A stretch of DNA of 64,000 nt from Pseudomaricurvus albidus (GCF_018863235.1 NZ_JAHKRS010000001.1:558001-622000), one strand, 5' to 3'; positions 9,425 to 18,825 are shown, numbered from the stretch's first letter. Numbers and translations are program-made. Notes: a model not told the origin generated them from the sequence alone.

Positions 9425-11128
9425 TTAATTCGTTAACCAGTTTTTTTCCAATTCGTGGGCCGGTAAAGGTTCAGAGAATAAAAAACCCTGAAGCCGGGAT
9501 ACACCCAGTTGAATGCATATATCCCGCTGTAGTTCCGTCTCGATTCCTTCAGCCACCGTTTCGTAATTGAGCGAATGTGCAAAAGCAATAATGGCTTTTA
9601 ACAAATTTGCATCACTGAGACTTTTGACGGGTTGAATAAAAGATTGATCTATTTTTAAGACTTTAAACGGGTATTGATTCAGGTGTGAAATCGATGAATA
9701 GCCTGTGCCAAAATCATCCAGCGCCAGCTGGATCCCGAGCTCTGACAGAGCTTTCAACATGTCCAAAGCGGATGAACTGTTTACAACGCAGCTTTCGGTG
9801 AGTTCCAGCTCCAGCTGATGTGCCGGAATGTTGTAGCGCGCCATGAAGTTTTGCAGATGATCTGTTAAGCCGAAATCTGTTAATTGTTTGGCAGACAGGT
9901 TTACGGATATGGAAAGTGCAAGGTTTTGGGCCATTCCCAAATGCATCCACTGACTGAATTGCTGGCAGGCCGATTCGAGTACCCAGCGACCAATATCGTT
10001 AATCAGCCCCGCTTCTTCTGCAACAGAAATGAAATCGTCAGGAGCAATTAATCCCAACTCAGGATGTTGCCAGCGAATCAGGGCTTCAACACCTTCAAGT
10101 TTTAAAGTTTGTGAATTGATCTGCGGTTGATAGAACAACACAAACTGGTTTTTCTCCAGACACTGTTTCAAATCAATTTCCAGGCGAACACGATTTTCAA
10201 TGTGATTGTGAAAATCTTTGGAATAATACTGAACCTGATTGCGTCCAGAGGCTTTGGCCCGGTACATGGCAATATCGGCAGATTGCATTAATTCGACAGG
10301 GGTTTGACCACATTCGGGGTAAGTGGCCACGCCTATACTGACACTAATATCTATTTTTTGGTCGCCGAGTGCTGCCGGTTCACTCAGAGATTCGAGTATC
10401 CGTTTGACCAGAAACCGTATTTGATCAGGGTGACTAAAATCATGAACCAGAATGGCAAATTCATCTCCCCCCAAACGGCACAATTTATCGCCCTCACGCA
10501 CAGGTTTTTCCAGACGTCGTGCGACTTCCTTTAAAAAATCATCACCGGCTTTGTGGCCAAGAGTATCATTGATGTTTTTGAATTTATCGAGGTCAAGGAA
10601 AAGTAAAGCCAGTGTGGTGTTATCTCGAGCGGCTTTGGGAATAGCGTCTTTTAACGCTTCATCAAAGAAATATCGATTACTCAATCCGGTAAGACTGTCC
10701 TTCTCAGCCAGAGCCTTCAGCTGTTTATGGCTGTCAATGATCTTGCGTTCCAGCTGATAACGTTCTTTGGATATTAAAATCGCCCGCTTCAATCGGGCAG
10801 CTGTCATTTCACTTTTCATGATGAAATCCTGAGCACCAGCCTCGATACAACTTAAGGCCAGTTCTTCATCATTACTGTGACTCAGCATCACAATGGCGGT
10901 TGCAAAGTCACTGTTGCTTCGCAGTTCACGCAGCACTTCGATACCGTTTGACGGAGGTAATTGATAATCGAGCAGGATCATATCGTATTGATGTTGTTTT
11001 GCCAGCGCTATACCCTCGCTTGCAGAAGCTGTCTGATCGATGTTTTTAATCTGCAGCATTGAAGCCTTAAGTGTTCGGGTTGCAGACATTCGGTCTACGG
11101 CATCATCATCAATAATCAATATATCCAT
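9425..11128 (-). CDS. Response regulator with GGDEF and EAL domains (c-di-GMP turnover)
   Basis: The 567-residue protein has a receiver domain (Asp7-9, phospho-acceptor Asp54, Ser83, Lys105), a diguanylate cyclase domain with GGDEF at 220-224, and a phosphodiesterase domain with EAL at 348-350. An RxxD inhibitory site (REGD, 211-214) stands five residues before GGDEF, so product inhibition is likely. The EAL domain keeps DDFGTGYSS. Both catalytic motifs are intact, so it could make or break c-di-GMP depending on phosphorylation. It is the second gene of a pair with the upstream CHASE kinase (61-base gap), its most likely phosphate donor. Confidence 0.93.
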   Translation of the reverse strand: MDILIIDDDAVDRMSATRTLKASMLQIKNIDQTASASEGIALAKQHQYDMILLDYQLPPSNGIEVLRELRSNSDFATAIVMLSHSNDEELALSCIEAGAQDFIMKSEMTAARLKRAILISKERYQLERKIIDSHKQLKALAEKDSLTGLSNRYFFDEALKDAIPKAARDNTTLALLFLDLDKFKNINDTLGHKAGDDFLKEVARRLEKPVREGDKLCRLGGDEFAILVHDFSHPDQIRFLVKRILESLSEPAALGDQKIDISVSIGVATYPECGQTPVELMQSADIAMYRAKASGRNQVQYYSKDFHNHIENRVRLEIDLKQCLEKNQFVLFYQPQINSQTLKLEGVEALIRWQHPELGLIAPDDFISVAEEAGLINDIGRWVLESACQQFSQWMHLGMAQNLALSISVNLSAKQLTDFGLTDHLQNFMARYNIPAHQLELELTESCVVNSSSALDMLKALSELGIQLALDDFGTGYSSISHLNQYPFKVLKIDQSFIQPVKSLSDANLLKAIIAFAHSLNYETVAEGIETELQRDICIQLGVSRLQGFLFSEPLPAHELEKNWLTN

Positions 11129-11189
11129 AAAAACATCACTTCAAAAGTTACCAAGAGTCAACTGAGTCAACATCGAAAATTATTCGGAG

Positions 11190-13001
11190 TTATTCCTTAA
11201 GCCGCGCTTTCAGTTGCTGTTCGTTTGGCCAGGTAAAGGTGAAACGGTAGCCCCGGATTCCATCTGACTCAATGTGGTAACGGCACATGTAGCTGTCCAG
11301 TATTTTCTTGATCACCGAAAGCCCAAGACCACTGCCTTCCACAAGGTCTCTGGGTTTGAGTGTGTGAAACAGATCGAATACTTTGGTGTGGTATTCTTTG
11401 GCAATGCCGGGGCCATCATCTTCAACCGTAAACTGGTAAAAATCTTCCATCATTTTTACGTTTACAGTCACAACCCCTTGGGATTGATCGTGATGCTTGA
11501 TGGCATTGCCAATAAGGTTGCGGAGAATCAATTCCAAAGGCGTTGCCAGAGTGTTGATGTCTCCCACTTCGTTATTGCAGATAAGTTTGAAATTATCCGG
11601 TGGACTCAAGAGCTCAAAAAGTTGCTGAACTCTCTCGGTAATGCAAAACAGTTCGGGTTGGCCTTCTTTTCGTCCCACTCTTGAATAGCTGAGCAGGTCG
11701 TCGAGTAATCGTTCCAGACGAGATACGCGACTTTGAAGCAGTGTCAGATAATCAGAAGTCTCCGTTGAGATCTTGTCTCTCAGGTCATCTGCAATCCACT
11801 GGGACAGTTGGTAGATACCTCTCAAGGGAGCTTTAAGATCATGTGAAGCGACAAAGGCAAATTGATCCAGTTCTTTATTGGCTTCCAGTAATTCATTGTT
11901 GCGTGTCTTGAGGCTTTTCTGGGCTCTTTCAAGATCTTCCTGTCGCAATTTCAAATCTTCCGTTACTTTATTGGCATAATTGACGGCTCGCTCATTGGAG
12001 CGTACCAGTACGAGGAAGATAAACAGCAGCAACGTGTCAATTAACAGCCCTCCGATCAAGATCAGAAAAGGTTGATCCTGAGGGTGTTGGGCACGAAAAA
12101 TCTGTGATGAATGCAGAGCAAATGTCCAGGGTCGGCCATACATTTCTACCGTAATTTCAGTGGTAAACATCGGATTATGGTCATAGTCTTCAGACGCAGT
12201 GGTCAGCTCGTTGTAAAGCTCTTCAGTACCGTCATGGATACTGAAGTTCACCTGTCGGTTGGTGTTTTCCAGGGTACCATCCATCAGTCTATGCATAATA
12301 AAAGGTGCGTACACCAGGCCGAGAAACCCGTTGTGTCGATCACCGTGTGTAGAAGGTACAGGATCTGTAGAGTACCAGGGAGCGTAAAATAAAAAGCCCG
12401 GGGTTTTTCGCGAGTCCTGCACCAGGGTGATAGGGCCGGTTATTGTTGCGTTGCCGGTGTCCCTGGCTTTTTGGGCAGCGGTGAAGCGGTTGTGTTCATG
12501 AGCCATATCCAGCCCTATGGCTTTAAGATTACTGGCCTCGGGTTCGATATAAGTGATAGGCCAGTATTCGGGGATGGTATGAGCTGGATGAAGTGCATAC
12601 TCAGGTAGGAGTTGACGTTGCCAGGCAAGATACTCGGGTAATTTTTTAAGTGGAACGTAATGAATAACCCCGATCCCGTTAATACCCGGAAATCGATTCT
12701 CAATTTGTAAACTGGTCGCAAAAGTTTTCCAGTCTTTGCGGGAGGCATCATCTTCCAGCATATGCAACGCGGCTACCCCGGCCCACAATGCCTCTTCGTA
12801 CTTGGCCATTCGCTCCTGCACCAGTTCAAGAATTTGTGCCGCCTGAAAATCAAATTGTGCCTGGGTTTTCTCTTGCACCTGACGGGACGAAAAATACCAG
12901 GCACCCACGGTCAAAGCCAGTGAGAGAGCTAACACCAGCCAGTGATACCAATGCAGTTTTGTCAGTGGGGTAAGGCCTGATGCAGTGTCTGTTGTGGGCA
13001 T
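11190..13001 (-). CDS. CHASE-domain sensor histidine kinase
   Basis: The 603-residue membrane kinase has a first membrane helix at about 18-36, a periplasmic CHASE domain at about 60-300 (FPGINGIGVIHYVP and ATITGPITLVQ are typical), a second helix at 311-333, a coiled coil, then HisKA with the phospho-acceptor His387 in FVASHDLKAPLRG. The ATPase domain shows ILRNLIGNAIKHH (N box), VEDDGPGIA (G1) and GSGLGLSVIKKI (G2). CHASE domains bind small extracellular ligands; the ligand here is unknown. It lies directly upstream of the REC-GGDEF-EAL gene in one transcription unit, so an external signal probably controls c-di-GMP. Confidence 0.92.
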   Translation of the reverse strand: MPTTDTASGLTPLTKLHWYHWLVLALSLALTVGAWYFSSRQVQEKTQAQFDFQAAQILELVQERMAKYEEALWAGVAALHMLEDDASRKDWKTFATSLQIENRFPGINGIGVIHYVPLKKLPEYLAWQRQLLPEYALHPAHTIPEYWPITYIEPEASNLKAIGLDMAHEHNRFTAAQKARDTGNATITGPITLVQDSRKTPGFLFYAPWYSTDPVPSTHGDRHNGFLGLVYAPFIMHRLMDGTLENTNRQVNFSIHDGTEELYNELTTASEDYDHNPMFTTEITVEMYGRPWTFALHSSQIFRAQHPQDQPFLILIGGLLIDTLLLFIFLVLVRSNERAVNYANKVTEDLKLRQEDLERAQKSLKTRNNELLEANKELDQFAFVASHDLKAPLRGIYQLSQWIADDLRDKISTETSDYLTLLQSRVSRLERLLDDLLSYSRVGRKEGQPELFCITERVQQLFELLSPPDNFKLICNNEVGDINTLATPLELILRNLIGNAIKHHDQSQGVVTVNVKMMEDFYQFTVEDDGPGIAKEYHTKVFDLFHTLKPRDLVEGSGLGLSVIKKILDSYMCRYHIESDGIRGYRFTFTWPNEQQLKARLKE

Positions 13002-13447
13002 GTGTACTACCGGTTTGGGGCTCTAATAATCGAAAGGCAAGAAATTCGCTGTTGACGTTAACAAACCGCTAATGGTTGATCTGTCAGTAACCGAAGCAGG
13101 TAAAAAATCGTCATTACTCGTATCATCGGCAAAATTTCCTAAATATGAAGCTTTTTGATGATAAGCCTCTGCAGCTTTTGACCTGTACAGGTATTATTTC
13201 TTTAACCTGTTTACGCATGATCACAGATTTTGGACTGGTAGCGTTATGATCCAAGACAAACTTTGGGCGCGGGATGTTAATGTTGTTTCGTAGGCCAATT
13301 GTGTGACTGGCAGGCGCCAGTGCCCGTGAGACGTGGCGGTTGGTGGGAGTTATTGTCGATTCTTGCTGGGATGAATGCTGGCAGAACTGTTGTTAGTGAT
13401 CTCTATCTGCCAGCGGTATTGCATCAATCGAGAGACTGTCTTATAAG
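13002..13447. other. Gene-free stretch between the CHASE kinase and ggpPS
   Basis: No credible reading frame is seen in these 446 bases. The stretch must hold the promoter of the minus-strand kinase near its left edge. It contains a perfect 12-base palindrome ACCTGTACAGGT at 13181-13192 and otherwise AT-rich sequence without a clear repeat or RNA gene. Confidence 0.5.
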
Positions 13448-13473
13448 CTCGGGGTCATGCGACCCCGAGTTTT
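13448..13473. terminator. Strong hairpin overlapping the ggpPS stop codon
   Basis: CTCGGGGTC (13448-13456) pairs perfectly with GACCCCGAG (13461-13469) around a 4-base loop. The ggpPS stop codon (13455-13457, minus strand) falls inside it. On the plus strand TTTTCTCTTT follows, which resembles a terminator. On the minus strand the following bases are CTTATAAG, a poor T run, so termination of ggpPS here would be weak. Confidence 0.5.
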
Positions 13474-15731
13474 CTCTTTGAGTCCAGTTCAATCACGTTA
13501 TCCTTGGTTGTGGCCGCGACGGCAGACATAAATTCCTGCCCCCAGTAATTGATGTCGTAGTACTCCACCACTTCGAAGGCTTCTTTCAAGCGGGCCTTGG
13601 CGTCCTTGGCGTGCATGTTTAATGCAAAGTAGCAGGTGTCAGCCAGCTCTACCGGATCGTGGGGGTTGGCCAATACCACACCGCGCAATTCTGCAGCGGC
13701 ACCGGTAAACTCTGATAACACCAGCACACCGCGACCATCGGTCAGGCCTTGAGTCGCCACATACTCCTTGGCCACCAGATTGAGACCATCGCGAAGCGGC
13801 GTAATCCACATGACATCGGCCATGGCGTAATAGGCTACCAGTTCCTCAAACGGAAAACTGCGGAAGAAAAACTGGATGGGTGTCCAACCCACCCGGGCAA
13901 AGCTGCCGTTGATTCTGCCCACCGCCTGCTCAATCTGCTGTTGCAGTTCATCGTAGATGGACATTTCCTTGGCTGCGGGCACACAAACTGTAAGCAGGGT
14001 GATCTTGCCGATCAACTCCGGATGGGTCTTGAGCAGACGTTCGTAAGCGGTCAGTTTTTCCAGAATGCCTTTGGTAAAGTCCAGCCGCTCGACCGAAAGA
14101 ATAACCCGGGTTCCATCCAGCTCTTCACGCAATTCCGTCATGCGGTTTTGAATGGACGGCATGGCCAAAGCACTCTTGATGCGATCGAGACTTAAACCCA
14201 CCGGATGAGCCCCGAGGCAAATGGTGCGACCATTGACTTCGATTTGTCGGGTCATTTCATCCAGTCCCACAGCACAGCCGTAAGTCAGAAAGCGCGGAGC
14301 ACAGCTGACTTTTTCCTTGACCGTAAACGGTGTGACTCCACGAACCACATCGACAAAGTTTTCCGATTGACGGGGAATGTGAAAACCGACGTAGTCACAC
14401 TGCAACAGGCTGCCGATAATATCCTTCCGCCAGGGCAGTACATTAAACACGTCGGCAGACGGAAAGTAGGTGTGGTGGAAAAAGGCAATGGTCACATCCG
14501 GGCGAATTTCCCGCAGATAGGCCGGTACCATCCAGAGGTTGTAATCGTGAATCCAGACCACGGCGTTTTCAGCAGCCTCGGCAGCGGCGCGCTCGGCAAA
14601 GGCACGGTTGACTTCGAGAAACACTTCCCAGTGTTCTTCGCGAAACGTGGCCCGCTCCCAAAAAGTGTGTAACGTTGGCCAGAAGGCTTCCTTGGAAAAC
14701 TTTTTATAAAAGATATCCACTTCGTCTTTCGTCAGACGCACCCGTGCGGCACGCAGGTTGGGGTAGTTGCTGGCATCTACTTCGGTGTGTGTTTCAAAAT
14801 CGCCGTGATTGTCATCGTGTGTTGACCAGGCGACCCAGGAGCCCCGGCGACCGTCGGCAAAGAAACCCAGCAGGGTCGGAATGATGCCATTGGGTGAGGA
14901 GGGGCGTCGACGACGAAGCTCGCCTTCTTCAAACACTTCTTCGTACGGCAAACGGTGATAGACAATCACCAGATCCGATTTGCCCGGTGGCAACAACTCC
15001 TGAGCTTCCGCTTCGAGGCCGGCGGGGCCGAGAAAACCAAAGTGCTGAAAGGCTTCGAGGATGCCGCCACAACCGGGTTCACTGGCGTGAAACACACGCG
15101 CGCGATTTTCGGTGGATTGTAACAGCGCCGGTTCTGACTCTCCCACACACACGCCGATAAAGCCCTGTTCATACATGGACAGATCATTGAGGGTATCGCC
15201 GGCAACCATCACCTGTTCCGGATGCCAGCCCAGATGTTCCACCAGCTCGCGCAGGGTTTTGCCTTTATTGATGCCTGGTGGCAAAACATCCAGATAGAGA
15301 TCCGCGGAATACAACAGGTCACAGGAAAGGTCGTTGACGATGGAAATGATTTCATCATCAATGGCACCTTCTTCACAAAAATAGGAACAGCGACGCTCCT
15401 GAGGCACATCCTGACGTTGCAGTCCGGTTTTGTGAGCCAGGGCGTTTTCAATCACCTGGGTTCCGGGCCACAGGGCATCAATTTTTGCCTGCAGTGGCTG
15501 AATGGGTTGTTGTGTGAGGCCTTCAACAATGGTGCAGCCCACATCGCAAATAATGTAATCCGGTTGTGGAATGGTGGGATCGGATAACAGCGGCAAAACG
15601 GACTCCAGTCCGCGGCCGGTGACAAAAGCCAGAGTGATGTCCGGATGGGCGCTGATGAGCTGGTAGAGTTTAAGCCGCTGTTCCGGCGTACCGGCGAGAA
15701 ACGTGCCGTCCAAATCGGTGGCTAATAGCAT
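13455..15731 (-). CDS. ggpPS: Glucosylglycerol-phosphate phosphatase/synthase fusion (GgpPS)
   Basis: This 758-residue bifunctional enzyme should make the compatible solute glucosylglycerol from ADP-glucose and glycerol-3-phosphate and then remove the phosphate. The N-terminal HAD phosphatase covers about residues 1-240 (TDLDGT at 5-10, GDTLND at 178-183). The GT20 synthase covers about 252-745. The GT part follows cyanobacterial GgpS rather than trehalose-6-phosphate synthase OtsA: LVIVYHRLPYEEV, SPNGIIPTL, SKEAFWPTLHTF, HDYNLW, IAFFHHTYFPSADVFN, ITPLRDGLNLVAKEYV. Such fusions are known from Stenotrophomonas. It is the last gene of a cluster with an MFS carrier and a GH13_18 phosphorylase. 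A trehalose-phosphate role cannot be fully excluded without biochemistry. Confidence 0.88.
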   Translation of the reverse strand: MLLATDLDGTFLAGTPEQRLKLYQLISAHPDITLAFVTGRGLESVLPLLSDPTIPQPDYIICDVGCTIVEGLTQQPIQPLQAKIDALWPGTQVIENALAHKTGLQRQDVPQERRCSYFCEEGAIDDEIISIVNDLSCDLLYSADLYLDVLPPGINKGKTLRELVEHLGWHPEQVMVAGDTLNDLSMYEQGFIGVCVGESEPALLQSTENRARVFHASEPGCGGILEAFQHFGFLGPAGLEAEAQELLPPGKSDLVIVYHRLPYEEVFEEGELRRRRPSSPNGIIPTLLGFFADGRRGSWVAWSTHDDNHGDFETHTEVDASNYPNLRAARVRLTKDEVDIFYKKFSKEAFWPTLHTFWERATFREEHWEVFLEVNRAFAERAAAEAAENAVVWIHDYNLWMVPAYLREIRPDVTIAFFHHTYFPSADVFNVLPWRKDIIGSLLQCDYVGFHIPRQSENFVDVVRGVTPFTVKEKVSCAPRFLTYGCAVGLDEMTRQIEVNGRTICLGAHPVGLSLDRIKSALAMPSIQNRMTELREELDGTRVILSVERLDFTKGILEKLTAYERLLKTHPELIGKITLLTVCVPAAKEMSIYDELQQQIEQAVGRINGSFARVGWTPIQFFFRSFPFEELVAYYAMADVMWITPLRDGLNLVAKEYVATQGLTDGRGVLVLSEFTGAAAELRGVVLANPHDPVELADTCYFALNMHAKDAKARLKEAFEVVEYYDINYWGQEFMSAVAATTKDNVIELDSKRKLGVA

Positions 15732-15873
15732 GACAATCTCCTGTAACTGATAACGGGAAACCGGCCCGAAATCAGAGCAGTGTGTTATGCCTTAAAGCAG
15801 CTGGCCGCAGGTGCGAGTCTGTATTTTTCGTCCAAATCTGTGTTCGTCAGAGAACCGTATTTTTGGACAACCG

Positions 15874-15889
15874 CCGCGCAATTGCGCGG
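15874..15889. promoter_or_regulatory. Perfect 16-base palindrome upstream of ggpPS
   Basis: CCGCGCAATTGCGCGG is fully self-complementary. It lies in the 298-base gap between ggpPS and the MFS gene, 143 bases before the ggpPS start on the minus strand. Its position suggests an operator for an independent ggpPS promoter, but no regulator is identified. Confidence 0.4.
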
Positions 15890-16029
15890 AATGGATCATG
15901 GTTGTTAAAACCATCAGCGACAGCCTTTTTAAGGCCTGAATGCCTGACTAACCCTTTGTTGAATCCCACAAGTGTTGTGACCAACACGGCGACTGTTGGA
16001 ATCCTGCCGCTGCAACATTTAACAAAGAA

Positions 16030-17319
16030 TTAAATCCTGCCTGCGACTTCCTTTTCCGTGTGCGGTGTTTCGGACACGGTTTCTCCCTGCATGGTTTCCT
16101 GTTCTTCGTCCGGTAACATCTCCAACACCGTGGGTGTGGTTCGCACCATGGGAACAAAGTGTGCAGGTTGATCGGAAGTCACTGTCATTGAGTGCTGCAA
16201 GTTCCGTACCGCGAACAAACAGAGCACCATTTGCATGGCGACAAAGTAGAGTGTCAGTGCCTGAGAGCCCATCCAGGACATTAACTGTCCCGCCAGTGCA
16301 GGACCTACTGCCGCACCAACACCGTGCAAAAATAATAAACTGCTCGCACCGGACAAAATATTTTCCGGCTCCAGCTTGTCCATCAGCATCGCCACTGACA
16401 CGGGGTAGATGGCAAACGCAAAGCCGCCGTAGAGCGCCGCTGCCAGATACACCCAGTAGCCAAACAGGGAGGTGATCCACAACAAGGCTGCAGCAACCGC
16501 TGCCAGTAGCGTCACAACCGCCAGTACCTTGCGCCGGTCGTGGGTATCCGAATAGCGTCCCAGCGGAAACTGAAACAGTGCGCCACCGAGAATGGCAAAG
16601 GACATAAACGTGGCCACGCCGTGACTGTCGAGTCCAATGCGTCCGGCGTAAATAGCACCCATTCCCCAGAAGCCTCCCATGGCCAAACCGGATAACAACG
16701 CGCCGGCAGCGGCAACCGGTGAGAAGCGATAGATGGCGGAGAGTTTCAGCCGTGGCACCACCGACACTTCCGGTTGCTTTATGCGCGTCAGGGTAATGGG
16801 CACCAGGCTGATACTGACGAGAATGGCGGATACCGCAAACAACAGAAAGCTCTCGGCAGAACCCAGCCGTAACAGCTGCTGGGCAATCGCCAGTGACCCC
16901 AGGTTGACGGCCATATACACCGCAAACACCCGTCCGCGCTGCGAACCGCTGGTCTGCGCGTTCAGCCAGCTTTCAATCACGGTATAGAGAATCACCAGCA
17001 CGGCGCCGGTCATCACTCGCAGCAGCAGCCAGCTCAGCGGGTGCACACTGAGTTCATGCAGCAGCACCGAACAGGCGGCGATCGCTGCACAACAGGCAAA
17101 GGTGCGAATATGGCCGACGCGTTGAATCAGTGGCAAGGCGAGAAACGTACCGATGAAAAACCCAAAAAAATACCCGGACATGATAAAGCCCATGGTGTTA
17201 TCGGCGTAGCCTTCCAGACCACCGCGAATGGCCAGCAGGGTGTTGAGCAGGCCACTGCCCAGCAGCAGCAGGGATACACCCATTAGCAACGCGGTAATGG
17301 GAACAACCAGGGTTAACAT
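16030..17319 (-). CDS. MFS transporter, YcaD-like
   Basis: This 429-residue, 12-helix major facilitator protein resembles E. coli YcaD. Family marks include SGYFFGFFIGTFLALPLIQRV near the first loop, VIESWLNAQ in helix 4-5, and RGRVFAVYMAVNLGSLAI. The ATG at 17319 has AGGAG seven bases upstream on the minus strand; the longer reading to 17358 would begin with TTG. In Stenotrophomonas a YcaD-type carrier is found beside the glucosylglycerol synthase gene, so the likely cargo is glucosylglycerol or glycerol. Here it lies between the phosphorylase (60-base gap) and ggpPS (298-base gap). Substrate and direction are inferred from neighbours only. Confidence 0.85.
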   Translation of the reverse strand: MLTLVVPITALLMGVSLLLLGSGLLNTLLAIRGGLEGYADNTMGFIMSGYFFGFFIGTFLALPLIQRVGHIRTFACCAAIAACSVLLHELSVHPLSWLLLRVMTGAVLVILYTVIESWLNAQTSGSQRGRVFAVYMAVNLGSLAIAQQLLRLGSAESFLLFAVSAILVSISLVPITLTRIKQPEVSVVPRLKLSAIYRFSPVAAAGALLSGLAMGGFWGMGAIYAGRIGLDSHGVATFMSFAILGGALFQFPLGRYSDTHDRRKVLAVVTLLAAVAAALLWITSLFGYWVYLAAALYGGFAFAIYPVSVAMLMDKLEPENILSGASSLLFLHGVGAAVGPALAGQLMSWMGSQALTLYFVAMQMVLCLFAVRNLQHSMTVTSDQPAHFVPMVRTTPTVLEMLPDEEQETMQGETVSETPHTEKEVAGRI

Positions 17320-17379
17320 CGTCGGTCTCCTGTCACGGTCAATGGTTTCAGGAAGCAAAAAGAAAGATGAGTTGCGGGA

Positions 17380-18825
17380 TCAGAACTGGAGCGTTTTGGT
17401 CTCTCCGTCTTCCACATCAATGTACTCGATGGTGGTGGTTTTGAAGTTGAGATCCACAAACAAATGGCAGTAGCTTTCACCGTGACGCCAGGCCATGGAG
17501 ACACTGCTCTGATTGGAATAGTTCAACTCAAAGTGGCCGTCAAACGCGGGATAGTGGCTGCGGAAGTGCATCAGCGCCAGTTGCCGTTTGACGACCGGTT
17601 GGGTGACGGCTTCGTCGATTTCTTCCAGCGAATAAAAGTGACGGTTGATGTCGCGAAACTCTCCGGTACTGTCCATCAGTTCGTAATCGTTACACCCGGC
17701 GAGCAGTCCGACGTAATACACCTGAGGAATACCTGGGGTAAAAAACTGAATCGCACGGGCTGCAATATAGGCGTCATCGTTGCGCATCAGTGCATCATAG
17801 AAGGTGCACGTTAATTGGTAGATGGCACCAACACTGTGCACATTGGCCGCCGAGCGACGCAGAATCGGGTCGGCGCTGCGGCTGTTAATGTTGTCGATAA
17901 GAATCGTAATTTTGTCTTCCGGCAGGATGGATTCCACATCGGGAATGCAGATGCCGTCGTGTGTATCCAGCACCGTTACCATATTGCGCGGACACATGCG
18001 CAACCAGTTTTTTAAGTACACACTGTTGGCGTCCAGCAGTGAATACAACAGCAGTGGCGGCAGAGCGAAGCCATAGGGATGCATATTGCGACGGCCAATG
18101 GCGTACTGATAGCTGGGGTGGTCGTGCACTTCCGGAAGAATTTCAGCGCCGTGCAACTGTGCCACCTCGTTGGCCCAATCCAGCAGTCGGTAGACTTCAG
18201 GCTCTACCAGAAAACAGCTGCTGCCAATGCGCTTGGTGGTGTAACCAAAGGCGTCCAATCGAAACAGTTTCACACCTTTTTCAGCGAGGAACTGCATGTT
18301 TTCTGCCATAAACTGATAGGTCAGTTCATTCTCAAAGTTGAGGTCAATCTGGTTCTCCGTAAAGGTACACCACACCCGCCCGGTGGAGCCATCGGCAAAG
18401 GTAACGTCGCGAAAAGGCTCCTTTTCCTTGCGGATGTGTATCTTGGCCAGATCGTCGTGGGAGATCTCTCCCAGCTTGTCCACGTCGACAAATAAATCGG
18501 CGAACTCGGATTGATCGCGCTTGGCTATATAGTCCTGAAACTCAGCGGATTGATCGGAGATATGATTGATGGTGACGTCGCAGGTGAGATCGAAATCGGC
18601 GGCAATGGCCTGGATATCGTCCCAGGTGCCAAAGGCAGGTTCGACTTCGCGGTGAGACAGGGGAGAAAAACCACCGTCGGCGTTGGAAGGGAAGAAGGGC
18701 AGAATGTGCACCCCGCCGACGCTGTCAGCAAAGTACTTTTTCATGACATGGTGCAGATCTTTCAGATCATTGCCCAGGCGATTGGGGTAACAGATGAGTT
18801 GGACGGCATTGCGTAAAGGCATCAT
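17380..18825 (-). CDS. GH13_18 disaccharide phosphorylase, probably glucosylglycerol phosphorylase
   Basis: The 481-residue enzyme follows sucrose phosphorylase along its whole length. The nucleophile is Asp191 (FRLDAFGY), the acid/base Glu232 (ILPEVHDHP) and the stabilising Asp290 (VLDTHDGI). These enzymes cleave a glucoside with phosphate to give alpha-glucose-1-phosphate. The acceptor-side segments (HIRKEKEPF near 130-138 and the loop after Asp290) differ from sucrose phosphorylase. A GH13_18 glucosylglycerol phosphorylase is known from Marinobacter, and the neighbours here are a YcaD-like carrier and GgpPS. I therefore infer glucosylglycerol breakdown to glucose-1-phosphate and glycerol. 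AGGAGG precedes two adjacent ATG codons; the second (18822) has the better spacing. Sucrose phosphorylase is the alternative. Confidence 0.82.
   Translation of the reverse strand: MMPLRNAVQLICYPNRLGNDLKDLHHVMKKYFADSVGGVHILPFFPSNADGGFSPLSHREVEPAFGTWDDIQAIAADFDLTCDVTINHISDQSAEFQDYIAKRDQSEFADLFVDVDKLGEISHDDLAKIHIRKEKEPFRDVTFADGSTGRVWCTFTENQIDLNFENELTYQFMAENMQFLAEKGVKLFRLDAFGYTTKRIGSSCFLVEPEVYRLLDWANEVAQLHGAEILPEVHDHPSYQYAIGRRNMHPYGFALPPLLLYSLLDANSVYLKNWLRMCPRNMVTVLDTHDGICIPDVESILPEDKITILIDNINSRSADPILRRSAANVHSVGAIYQLTCTFYDALMRNDDAYIAARAIQFFTPGIPQVYYVGLLAGCNDYELMDSTGEFRDINRHFYSLEEIDEAVTQPVVKRQLALMHFRSHYPAFDGHFELNYSNQSSVSMAWRHGESYCHLFVDLNFKTTTIEYIDVEDGETKTLQF

Noticed and set aside
13181-13192. ACCTGTACAGGT as a LexA box
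   Set aside because: The gammaproteobacterial SOS box needs CTGT-N8-ACAG; here CTGT and ACAG abut without the spacer.
13299-13481. 60-residue plus-strand frame in the gap before ggpPS
   Set aside because: It has no ribosome site or family resemblance and runs into the hairpin at 13448.
13455-15731. Trehalose-6-phosphate synthase/phosphatase (OtsA/OtsB)
   Set aside because: The GT20 part follows GgpS motifs, the phosphatase domain is N-terminal as in GgpPS, and the neighbours fit glucosylglycerol metabolism.
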